Positions 44,061-53,878 of a DNA stretch of 64,000 bases are shown here, piece by piece. The DNA lies in contig OZ345365.1 of NCBI GenBank assembly GCA_977006965.1, positions 1,364,001 to 1,428,000 of the forward strand. Direction: 5' to 3'. The notes beneath the pieces are model-generated. The model worked only from the letters and a program-made list of their open reading frames with translations. It was not told where the DNA came from and searched no databases. The number at the start of each line of letters is the position of its first letter. Within the stretch, counting starts at the first letter, position 1. The translations under genes were made by a program, and so were the position numbers. The stretch is from Phymatolithon calcareum (Eukaryota; Rhodophyta; Florideophyceae; Hapalidiales).

Positions 44061-44570
44061 GGAAGTAAGTCTGGGTCACATTCTTTTCATCTCTACTTGT
44101 CAAACTGGTCACTAACGTTCATCTTCCATACAGATTTTCCTCTTGGGTCAATGGGCTTGCCAAAATCAGCTACAGATAGCTTGCGCTAGAGGTGCTAGTC
44201 GATTAAGTGATGAAGAAACAAACAAAAATGGTCCATGAGTACATATGGTGAAGGCGGGGAGCGTTCGTAAATCTGCGTGGATTGGCATATTAGCTGTCAC
44301 TGTGAACCCAAGCGATATTCACACAAAAGTACACCTTACTACTTTGCAAACATGTTTCTTTGCAAACGAATATACGATCGACAGTTTTTTGACTAAGAAA
44401 GGACCTTCTTTAAGCTGCCTTCCATGAGAAAGATAAGCTAATTACCTACTTGTGCCCTCGAACAGCAATGTTCCCTGACTACATACGTGCACTCACACAT
44501 GGGCGATATCGCGGTCACCTTCGTGAAGTCCATACATATGTCGCCTGCACTACCGTCTTTCGATTACAAA

Positions 44571-44745
44571 GAGACCAGAGTTTGGTTTTTGTAGTCCACT
44601 GATTCGTGTTACACCAACAAGAAAGAAACTCCTCCATAGACAGAATGCAGCCAACACCTCTTGGCACTAGAGAAGTTGCCCCAAGCGTCAGCAGATGCTT
44701 TGGTAACTTTTAAATGAAAATCTACCTTTCTTCTTCTTCTTCTTT
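44571..44745 (+). mobile_element. LINE family-4 3' tail
   Basis: Matches the reverse complement of about 42295-42470 and contains GTAACTTTTAAATGAAAATC and a CTT run. It is pure 3' untranslated region with no coding. Confidence 0.65.
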
Positions 44746-46267
44746 CGATTCTAAGTCAGTATTCAAAATGCCGCTATCGTTTCCACGTGCGAGACGGGGT
44801 GCTCGAGAAGTGAGATCAGAGTTGCTCACATATGTTTTTGAGAACATTAAGCATTGTTCATTGCAAAATAATTGACGAGATGGTGGCGAATCGCCACGGG
44901 CTATGTATAGCATGCCTTCAAACTAAATCGCGCAGAATGATGCCAGCTATTCGAAGGTTGTTCGACCCCAGTTTTAATATGTCTCTCGATTACCGGCGCT
45001 CTGTGTAGCCGGGCCGTTGTCAGGTGTAACAACGAGACAAGCCTCCATTTCGAGCGAATTTTATATAAAAATCATCACACCTTCTGGTAGAAGTATGACT
45101 GAATGCCCACTTTGGAAACAAGGACGACATATCTTCATTCTAGATCAGTTCTCACCCCGAATTTTTTAAGACAAATTGAAGCGTGAGTTCAAACATTCAC
45201 CAATCCTAATGTTTTCACACCTGACTGTTTTAAAGAATTTGTATATTTTCCTTGGCTAAGTCCTTTTTAAGGTGCAAGTGTAGCTTAGAACTAAGCTTTT
45301 GGTTGGCATGCAAAAAAGAGTTGCCTGAACAGTGAAAAACCACGATTTTCCGTCATTTGTCAACGATTTACATGAATGTTAATCTCTACATGAGAGAGGG
45401 AAGAATTTGATAGTCCACCTTAAGAGTGCAAGGAGTGGCTAGAGCATGGAATCAGGTACGCCGCAGTCTCAACGGTACTTTGTGCCATCTCACTGGCAAT
45501 CTGAACTCGTAGTGTAGCTGTCTCTTGTTGTCGAACAAGACAGTGGCTTGCAAACGTGAGCTCGATCAAAAATGAAACAAGAAGGCTAAGAAAGACAATG
45601 CCAAGTGATCATATGGTGCGACCACGTCGGGAGACCTCCCAGAAGTGTCAGCTCGTAATAAGAGACAAATCCGAAAGTCGAAATATTCACAGGATGAGAG
45701 GCACCAAGAGATCGCCAAGTTAGGTCACTGATTTGCACGTGTGTATCGTGGTAGCCGTTAGACCTGACAGTGATAAGATTATGTCGTTCTTCTTCTTCTT
45801 ATTTAATACAGGTTACGGAGTTGCCCTATAGCAACTACCCATCCTTACGGCTAATGTAGACTTTAACAGATACGAGTGGTATTTGATGTCACAACAGCTC
45901 TGATGTGCAGCCCCCAGCCAGTTGGATGGAGCTTTCCACAGCATAAGAGGCAGTGCTCATCGCAGCGAGTAAAGGATCGCATCTCAAGCACGTCACAATT
46001 GGCGAGAGCGAATACCGACTACCTAGCCGACCCTGAGAGTGCAACAACTTAACGTGCCCATGAATATCTCTTTAGAAACAGTTTTGGCAAGTTCATCTCT
46101 TCCCAGACAAGTCCACCATCGTTAACATTTTCGAACAAGTTCATCCTTCACCGTAGGCTGACTTCGCATGTTTAGAAGCTAAGTTTATAGTACTTCATCA
46201 TTGGTTTGCTAATACGCTCTTCAGTACAGCTTACAATTCATTCCATTGTGAAATATATAAGCGTGAT
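44746..46267. repeat. unit D intergenic region
   Basis: 44750-44910 is the inverted, diverged counterpart of about 390-480 in unit A. 45411-45780 matches 52640-52729 plus 53210-53500 in unit E. 45781-45910 is a LINE family-3 tail (minus) absent from E. The other sequence is AT-rich and unassigned. The last 150 bp matches the 3' flank of the Sel1 gene in E. Confidence 0.5.
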
Positions 46268-47281
46268 CTACAAATTAGAATAAGCTCTTCTAATCAATTT
46301 CATAGCGCGCTTCGGATCCGCTACAACGTGCTTCGCCCCACTTTTCAGTAGGATTGCCAAGTTGACCAATGCGTTCGCATTCGAAAACTTGTCAATGGCG
46401 AACATGTACAGCCGCACAGCACGGAGCACGTCTGCAGGCACTGCATCACTACCTTTTTTTAGCAACCGGCCTAATATGACCATGGCGTCTACATCACCCC
46501 ATTCGTCGATGGCACTTTCATACATTTCAACGGCTTTTGGCACATTAGATGGCACTCCAGGTTTCCCATTTTGCAGCATGAGGCCCAAGTTGATCATGGC
46601 TACTGCGTTCCTACCAACTTCGATGGCACGGGTGTACAGCTCCAATGCCCGAACTGGATCTGCCGGCACACGTTCTAGGCCATCTTGCAATATCAATCCC
46701 AAGTTGTTCATTGCATTGACGTCTCCACCTTCTTCAATTGCTTTCGTATGTAGTTGAACTGCTCGAACAGGGTCTGCCGGAAAACCATCTGCACCGTGTT
46801 GTAACAAGTATCCAAGATTGACCATGGCGTGTATAAATCTGCCCGCGTTGATTGCCCGGTTATAGAGCTGTACATCACGAGGCGGGTCTGCCGGTATACC
46901 TTCCAGACCTCCATGCAACATCCATCCTAGATTATTCATGGCCTGAACGTTTTCACCTTCCTCGATTGCTTGTATGTATAGCTGAGTTGCACGAAGATCT
47001 TTTGCTAGAACATCTTCCTCACCCTCGTCCAGAAGCACTCCCACGTTGGGCATTGCGTCCAGATGCTTTCCTTCGTCGATGGAACCCATGTAAAATTCAG
47101 CAGCGCGAAGAGAGTCTGCAGTTACGTCCGGTTCACAAAACTGCAACGGTAATCCCTTCTTGTTCAGGTGATCTTCACCGGCGCTTTCGTCGATTCCACG
47201 GGTTGCAAGTCCATCTGGCGCTCTGTATTTTCTTGAGTACCCGCTCTCGCAGTAAGATCCATTGTATTGGGTGAGGAGCAA
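46268..47281 (-). CDS. short Sel1-like repeat protein, unit D (337 aa)
   Basis: About eight 38-residue Sel1-like repeats (NNLGWMLHGGLEGIPADPPR, NLGYLLQHGADGFPADPVRA and others) and the same C-terminal cap (VVADPKRAMKLIRRAYSNL). It is closest to the unit E gene but lacks two four-repeat modules. The start is the ATG at 47281. A downstream start is possible, because the first 30 residues differ from E and contain a diverged GIDESAGED block. The frame is open, but degenerate repeats (VLLDEGEEDVLAKD) and the poor state of its cassette suggest weak constraint. It is a soluble scaffold or a gene in decline. Confidence 0.75.
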   Translation of the reverse strand: MLLTQYNGSYCESGYSRKYRAPDGLATRGIDESAGEDHLNKKGLPLQFCEPDVTADSLRAAEFYMGSIDEGKHLDAMPNVGVLLDEGEEDVLAKDLRATQLYIQAIEEGENVQAMNNLGWMLHGGLEGIPADPPRDVQLYNRAINAGRFIHAMVNLGYLLQHGADGFPADPVRAVQLHTKAIEEGGDVNAMNNLGLILQDGLERVPADPVRALELYTRAIEVGRNAVAMINLGLMLQNGKPGVPSNVPKAVEMYESAIDEWGDVDAMVILGRLLKKGSDAVPADVLRAVRLYMFAIDKFSNANALVNLAILLKSGAKHVVADPKRAMKLIRRAYSNL

Positions 47282-47789
47282 GAACGAAATTTTTGTGTTG
47301 GTTAACTTTCCGGTGCTACCATGTCAGAATACGAGTATCAGTAGGAAATTCTCTGTCTGTCTGTTCAGCGAGAACAGCAGCAGCAAGGCTTTTACTGTTT
47401 AGGTCACTTGAAATTGTAGAGGATTCTCCGGAGGTGTAACCCTAAGTTTCACGTGGAAAGAGAATTAGATCTCGGCACTCACGGATCCAGCAGTGTCAGC
47501 AGCATGTATGATTAGTTCTGTCGCACTAACTACACACACAGCTACCTCAATGTACAACAACATTAAATGGGACCTGCACGACACCGACTTCACGTGCAGG
47601 GTACCCGCTCTGGACTTCTTGCCCACATGCGCGCGCGAAGTCCACAACTCCGTAAGATGGAAAGCTCTGATCTCTCCCGCAGTTCAGATATTACATTCTT
47701 ACAATAAGTTAAAAAAGTGCCGCTTCTTCTCAAGTTGGGACACATGGTACCTATTCTATGAATCCAATTAATTACGATTGTCGTCGTCT
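47282..47789. other. 5' flank of Sel1 gene D
   Basis: No gene is supported. The CACGTG palindrome found upstream of the B and C genes is not present here. Frames at 47465-47647 and 47493-47771 overlap on opposite strands and have no family resemblance. Confidence 0.4.
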
Positions 47790-49220
47790 TCCTCTTCTTT
47801 ATTGTGTATTTTTGAACTTGACCTACAACTCTACATCCTTACAGCTACAGTAGACTTTAACTTTTTTTAATTCAAGTTTATTTAAATCCCCCACAGACTG
47901 CCGAAGATATGGGCGAGGCTTCCTCTCATGTTGCATACCTTTATGCAGCTCACGAAACGCTCACTGGAATGGAGGGCGGGAAAATTCAGGATTCAAAGTA
48001 ATCCTATCTCAGTCCTCTACAGGATTGTCGGTGGTTTTTACTCGGCCGCTTTTTTCCTTTCCTTCTGTGAATCAATACAAGCCTTCTTCGCTCTCCATGC
48101 GTTCTATGAGTGTCTTGCTAAATAATAAGAGCTCATCTAGCGCCTTAGTAGACTTTAACTGATACGAGTGGTACTTGATGTCACACCGGCTCAATGCTGC
48201 ACGAAATGCAGACCTTTTGGAAGCTTAACATAAATACCTCTACGCAGCCAATCTTCAGCCGCCGTCCTTCAAAGGGAGGGTCCGGGTTGGAAACCAATTA
48301 TTGGCGAATTCTGTCGAACGCTTCGAGTTCTAGCTCTGGCCCGACGTCTTTTGTTTCTTCCACAACTTTCCAAGTCTTTGTCTTAACATCGAGAGCACGT
48401 GTTATCCGCGAAACTCCCATGCTTCTATTTGACATAGTTTCATTCTTCTTCTCCAGTGCCGCTCTCCGCACTTTCCAAACAGTATCGTTATGATGTCCTT
48501 TTGGACTTTCACTGCTGCTTGCTATACTCGAATTTTGTGTGATATTATAAGCGCGGCGTACTCGTATACTAGCCTGATGAATGTTTTGAAAAGCCTGATA
48601 CATTTTTCTGTGCTGTATCCTTTCCTGATCACGCCCAGGGTACTCATGAAACGAGCTTTTGCGCCAGTGCTTTTGAATCGCTCCAGACGCCTGTCGTCAT
48701 AAATCACGTTCTCGTACATTATTGTGTTGAGATATTCTGCAGTGCCTCGTTTGCCAGAACAAACAGATGTCCAATCCTTGTACTTGGGAGTTTAATTGAG
48801 CACTTTCGGATCGACCAAGTATTCGTCAGACGCTTGCCCATTCGGAGCATTCATGAACATTTCCTGGAGCTCGCCTTCATTCCTTAACAAGCAGTGCTTA
48901 AAAAAGCGCTGCGTGCTAGCCCCATAGGGGAATAAGCATTCGTTAATATTATATCCCCGCCATTACTATTGACGTCGTAAGAAAACATCTTCAAGCGAAG
49001 ACTCACATTAGAATAGTAGAATATGATTCATTCTGCCAAGGTGCCCATCAAAATATTGAACAGTGCGGGTCCAATGGGGAATCCCTGGGGACCCACGACC
49101 ACCACATTGCTCTCTGCAGTAGCCCAAACAAGTTCAAGCACGAAATTGACCACCACATTTTGTGCCCGATTCCTAAGACTATCGCAAACTTAATCTTGCC
49201 AATCAGGCAATTCTGATTGA
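47790..49220 (-). mobile_element. LINE family-3 fragment with degenerate RT
   Basis: The minus strand reads NVVVVGPQGFPIGPALFNIL (about 49125-49070), the conserved RT motif usually written G-V-P-Q-G-S-P-L-S-P. A palm remnant FSYDV follows, in place of F-x-D-D, then YLNTIMYENVIYDDRRLERF and RLFKTFIRLVYEYAALI (about 48720-48540). The sequence motifs differ from families 1, 2 and 4. The 3' untranslated region ends near 47790 in GTATTAAATAAGAAG-like sequence, as in the tail at 45781-45910. It is broken by stops and by the insertion 47863-48146. Confidence 0.65.
47863..48146 (-). mobile_element. LINE tail nested in the family-3 element
   Basis: Flanked by the 14-bp duplication AGTAGACTTTAACT (47849-47862, 48147-48160). 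It carries the same 3' tail as 17032-17678 (AAGCCTCGCCCATATCTTCG then TGTGGGGG on the minus strand). Confidence 0.75.
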
Positions 49221-49369
49221 ACCAAACAGTTCAGCACTAGGCGCTGGTGCATGTGTATCGCGAATTGCGGATGAAATGATTGCAAGGAAAGTTGCAAACG
49301 CTCTCACCTTCGTTAGTAAGCTTGATAGTTATGAAGGATAAATCCTATGATCTTGCGGCAGAGGGACTT

Positions 49370-49640
49370 GGTCTGCCTACAAAAAGGTTCTATTTCGTTC
49401 ACGGTTGATGAGGAACACCGCAACCCTCAGAAAACACTTCCTGATCGAAAGCAACTTCGAAGTGCACAACATAGACAAGAAAACCATCAATGAGGCTACG
49501 CCGCCCTCGATCACGGTAATTTGTAAGAAATGCAATGGAGTCCGCACTCGACCTCGTCGTTCTCCTCGCAAGAGGCCACTCGTAATCACAGCTTTAAACT
49601 GAAGTTTGGAAGTAACTCTGGGTCACGTTCTTTTCATCTC
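49370..49640. repeat. conserved repeat X, unit E copy (inverted)
   Basis: The plus strand encodes SITVICKKCNGVRTRPRRSP and then diverges. It is followed by TTTGGAAGTAACTCTGGGTC, where the GTAAGT of other copies is changed to GTAACT. This marks the left end of unit E. Confidence 0.5.
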
Positions 49641-50189
49641 TATCTCGTAAAAGTGATTACTAACGTCCATCTGTAAAAGTCGGTACCTTTCCAACACATT
49701 TCTGTTACATTTTTTGCTGTTCTTAGAACCGCTCTTGTGATAGCGAGGTAGGCTTGGAGACTGCCTGCCTTGACAGACTTTTAAAGATCTGCAGTTTTAT
49801 TGGAAACAAAAAACCGAAATTTTGGCGACTTAGCTTTCACGGCGTCCAACGGTCTAGCTCCCAAGAGAAGGCGAGCTGTGTCGCGCTTCTCCTTACTAGA
49901 GTTCCCGGACACCGTCTTGAGACTCTTAGCAACCTCCTCCCGGACAAGCACCGCTTGCCGGAGAACCGGATTGCCGTAGTTGTAGCCGTGCGATAGCTTC
50001 ACTATTACTACAAAAGACTATGAAAGGTGGATGGGTGGTCAACAAAAAAACGCGGACTGCCGACTCGAAAGGCTCTCCTGTCAACCTTTCGTAGAGAAAT
50101 CAGATGTCACACGAGTCGCTGTGAGAAAAGACAGCCGGAGTTTGGAAGTAAGTGTGAGTCACATTCTTCTTTTTCCGGTAGTCTGTCTT
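49641..50189. other. unassigned insert in unit E
   Basis: Unit D continues across this point, so 49670-51590 is extra sequence in E. It holds a second AGTTTGGAAGTAAGTGTGAG motif at about 50143 and minus-strand frames (49781-50002) with no recognisable family. Confidence 0.35.
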
Positions 50190-51244
50190 GTACTGATTCT
50201 TCTGATCTTTAGTACTCAAGTCACAGTTGTTAATGTAATGCCGCCTGTCTTCTTCTGGAAGGCGCATCTGACATTCAGGATGTGGACACGGTGGGGGAAT
50301 CTTTTTCAGAGATGGTGTGGTCGCCGTGGTCGTAGTTCGGGTTCTGCTCCTGTTCCAAGGTTCTTGGATCGACCATTTCCACCGCTGGCATTTCGATTGC
50401 GTCCTCCGTTACTGCCATCATTTCCAACACTAATTCCGTCGCTACCGTTCCGAGGACGACGAGTGCCGTCATCAACCAATTGGAATGCTTCAGCCAACTT
50501 GGTTGCATGTTTGAAGATTCCCTGTGAATCCTTTCGTAAAGGATAGTGGCTGAGGTCAAGGTCATTTTGAAGTCGGTATTGGAGTGAGATGGGACGAATC
50601 TGAGACAAAACATGTTTGACTGCAACTCGCTGCGCATTATCCAAAATCCATAGGAGGCCATGCTGTCTTAGTAAAGTGTTGTACAAAACGAAAAGCGATT
50701 CCGTTCTGGATGTGGCGCTGCGATCAGAAATGCCCATGCGAAACGACTTGCTAACCACGGCATCGAGGGTTGAAAGAGTTACGGTTTCCTTATTAGCCTC
50801 GGCCTTTTTCTCCACAAAGTTTCGTAGATCGCTCTCAACGAAGGCTTCGTAGGAAGCGATTTTATGCCCGGCGGCGTCCTTGATAATACCCATAGAGATG
50901 ACTGAGAGAATCCATTCGTAATCCACGCAGAATTTGAGGGCGACTGGACGTGCCGGTTCGGTTGACTCAGCAGGAGCTATCTGGCTGTGTCTGGCTTCGA
51001 CTTCAGTTACGTACTGATCGTACTTCCGAAGAAATCAACGAACACTCTCGGAGTCGCTCTTGCTTAAGGTAGGGTAATTCAAACTTGTCGTGACGGAGTT
51101 TTGAGTCCGAATGGTCACGCCGGAGAATTGCCATCCAGATGGAGAAGGCGGGCCATCCCGTGGATGCGACATCTTGGCGAGAATCGAATGCAAAATTGAA
51201 AAATGAATTGGGGTGGTTGACCGAATGTTTTGTGTATTGATCAA
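50190..51244 (-). pseudogene. retroviral-type gag-like gene of an LTR retrotransposon, broken
   Basis: The minus strand starts at 51244 (MINTQNIRST). It meets an in-frame TGA at about 51035 (after SDSESVR) and continues FLRKYDQYVTEVEARH and, from 50926, the 206-codon frame DYEWILSVISMGIIKDA, LYNTLLRQHGLLWILDN and HYPLRKDSQGIFKHA. A Gly/Asn/Arg-rich linker follows. After a frameshift near 50300 there is a CCHC-like finger CPHPEC-(11)-H-(4)-C at about 50225-50285. Order and composition fit a Ty3-like gag (capsid-like region, basic linker, zinc knuckle). No LTR or pol was found. Confidence 0.6.
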
Positions 51245-52219
51245 TGTGCAGAAATCGGTGTCTCCATTTACTGAAGGTGTATTCTTGAGCTACTTATATA
51301 CCCCTAGATACGTGAAGCTAACTGTGATGACACGCATGGTCTCACACTCGGAGTGTCAGCTGATAATAATCAAGCTGATCACCTAGCAGACACTGTCTTG
51401 CTAGCGTTAATAATCTTGAACGTTTGACAAACAGTGCGCAGACAATACCAAGTCGTTATGGGTATTGTGTGGCAAAGAAAGCTCTTAACTCGCAATGCCA
51501 TTATTCGAGAATAGCGAACAGGATGTTTTCTCGGCGAGCTACACGTATCCTTGGTCCAAATAATTTCGCGTTTCACGATGTTCCACGCCATGCTGTGAAC
51601 GTAAACGATATTCAAACGAAAGTACTTCTTACTAGTAAGTAAACATGTTTTGGTGGAAACGAATCAAATTCGAAGATCTACGATCGACACTTTGATGACT
51701 AAAAATAGACTCTCTCTAATCTGCCTAGCATGACAAAGATAAGCTAATTGCCCAGTTGTGCCCTCAAAAAGCAATGATCCCTCACTACATACATACGCGC
51801 ACGCATGGGTGATGTCGCGGTTACCTTTATCAGATCCTCACTACTGGGCTGGATAGTCAGTAGACATCCCTAGTCTGCACTCTACAGTCACATATATGAT
51901 AGATAACCCACTATAAGGACTACCATTCTCATCTAAGTAAAGCCCTAAACATCCTTCAGTGTAAACAACCTTTGCGGCCCGATCAACTCGTGAAGTCCAG
52001 ATGTTTCCCGGCTCCCAGCGTCCTTCTGAAGCTCCGTCTCTACTCTCAGACATATGTCTCATGTATTATCGTCTTTCGTTGCTTAAAGAGCAGTAGCCCC
52101 GTTATACTACCGGACAATTTCGAGCACACTGCCAACAGATGGAACACGATTCCAAAATTTGAGAAAAATCCCTTTATTGAGATCAGAGGGCCAGATCGGC
52201 GACTGAATTGTAAAAGAAA
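51245..52219. repeat. unit E intergenic region
   Basis: 51590-51835 matches 44280-44525 in unit D. 51970-52100 is the inverted counterpart of about 500-570 in unit A. No gene is supported. Confidence 0.45.
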
Positions 52220-52233
52220 TTCGCGTCAAGAGT

Positions 52234-52636
52234 TTTTTTTTGATTGGAGTTTATTTAAAAGCCTCACAGTCTTACGAATATACGGGCAAGGCTTCTTCAG
52301 TTGCTACCTTCCAGTGTGTAGACCGCTGAAACCTACCGCCTTCCATAGGCGGTGGGGAAAGTTTGGAACCTGGATCGTCCTACCTACTATGTGGTGTTCT
52401 TGTGGGTTCGCTGGTGTTGTTCCAGCTAATTGGCTTTGTGTCCTGAGGGACATCAAGTTAACTTCTCGTACCTTGATTTCAGAGCAGTCCCTCTTCATTT
52501 TCAATGCACTCTATGATGGTCTTGCGGAATAGCAAAAGCTCGTTAAGTGCTTTCTCGGTATCCGGTCTTTTGTCTTCTTTCAAGTCGTACCCTGACAGAT
52601 TGTTTTCCAGCGTTGCCATATGCTGTCGAGCTCGGT
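52234..52636 (-). mobile_element. LINE tail in unit E with 14-bp target duplication
   Basis: Flanked by TTCGCGTCAAGAGT (52220-52233, 52637-52650). The minus strand encodes the very C-terminus of a LINE polyprotein (HMATLENNLSGYDL and a Leu/Glu-rich helix). The 3' end is GAGGCTTTTAAATAAACTCC followed by a short A run. Unit D has the empty site near 45420. Confidence 0.8.
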
Positions 52637-52729
52637 TTCGCGTCAAGAGTGCAAGGAGTTGCTATAGATGGAATCAGCAAGGCCGCAGTCTCAACGTTAC
52701 TTTGTGCCATCTCACTTGCAATCTGAACA

Positions 52730-53209
52730 GGGGGATATGTGTTGATTTATTTTAAAAGCTCCCAAGGCCTCTCTTGAAGAGTAACAGGGCCGCTTTCGCA
52801 CGATTTTCTAAGCTCACGTAGTTTGACTGTTCAGTACAACCTTGATTCGTATTTCTCTCCCAACAAGTGCTCCAGTTAGTCGCTTACATTCATATTCAAT
52901 TTCAGGACTAATCTTGGATGAAGATAGAATGCGTTGGAGCGCGACCAGCTCAATCACGGCTGTGACACCAAAGTATGCACCAAGTACTGATTTTCTCCAA
53001 AGAGGTGCTCTATTGAATATCAGCCGTAGGCATCGCAACCGTGTAGATCTTTCTCTTACGCGGAGAACCATCGGTAGAATGTTCGAATCAGTTGGTATCT
53101 CGAGCGATCTTCCCTCTTCTTCCTCTGCCCATAACTCAATTCTTTCTTTTCGTCGCCCTTTCTTTGAGACTGAGCCCTCCTTGGCTTTGTCGAGAGCTTG
53201 CTGCAGATC
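52730..53209 (-). mobile_element. LINE family-1 tail in unit E with 12-bp target duplication
   Basis: Flanked by GCAATCTGAACA (52718-52729, 53210-53221). Unit D keeps the single empty site near 45500. The minus-strand frame 53071-52814 encodes VRERSTRLRCLRLIFNRAPL, IELVALQRILSSS and YECKRLTGALVGREIRIK. The 3' terminus is ...ACACATATCCCCC, with no A tail, placed exactly by the duplication. Confidence 0.88.
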
Positions 53210-53878
53210 GCAATCTGAACACGTAGTGTATCTGTCTCTTGTTGTCGAATAAGACAGTGCCTTGCAAATGTGAACTCGGTCAAAAATGAAACAAGAAGTC
53301 TACGAAAGACACTGGCAGGAGATACTATTGTGCGACCACGTCGGCAGACCTTCCGCACGTGTCAGTTTATAATATCAAACAGACCCGACAGTCGAAATAA
53401 TCACAGGATGAGAGGCACCAAGAGATCGCCATATTAGGTCACTGATTCGCAAGTGCGTATCGCGGTAGCCGTTAGGTATGACAGTCATAGGTTATTCGTA
53501 AGTGGTGATATGCAGCCCCCAGTCTGTTAGTTGGAGTATACGACAGCATAAAAGGCATCGCTTATCGCATCGAGTAAAGAATTGGATCTCAAGCAAGTCA
53601 CAATTGGAGAGAGCGAGTGCCGACCACCTTGCCGACCCTGAGAGTGCAACAACTTAGAGTGCCCATGAATATCTCTTTAGGCAGAGTTTTGGCAAGTTCA
53701 TCCCTTCCCACAGCCACACAAGTCCACCCTCGTCAACACTTTCAAACAAGTTCATCTTTCACTGTAGGCTGACTTCGCATGTTTAGAAGCTAAGTTTATA
53801 GTACTTCATCATTGGTCTCCTAATACGCTCTTCAGTACAGCTTACAATTCATTCCATTTTGGAGTATATAAGCGTGGT
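53210..53878. repeat. unit E intergenic region before Sel1 gene
   Basis: Collinear with 45500-46267 in unit D. It includes the 3' flank of the Sel1 gene (TAGAAGCTAAGTTTATAGTA). No other gene is recognised. Confidence 0.5.
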
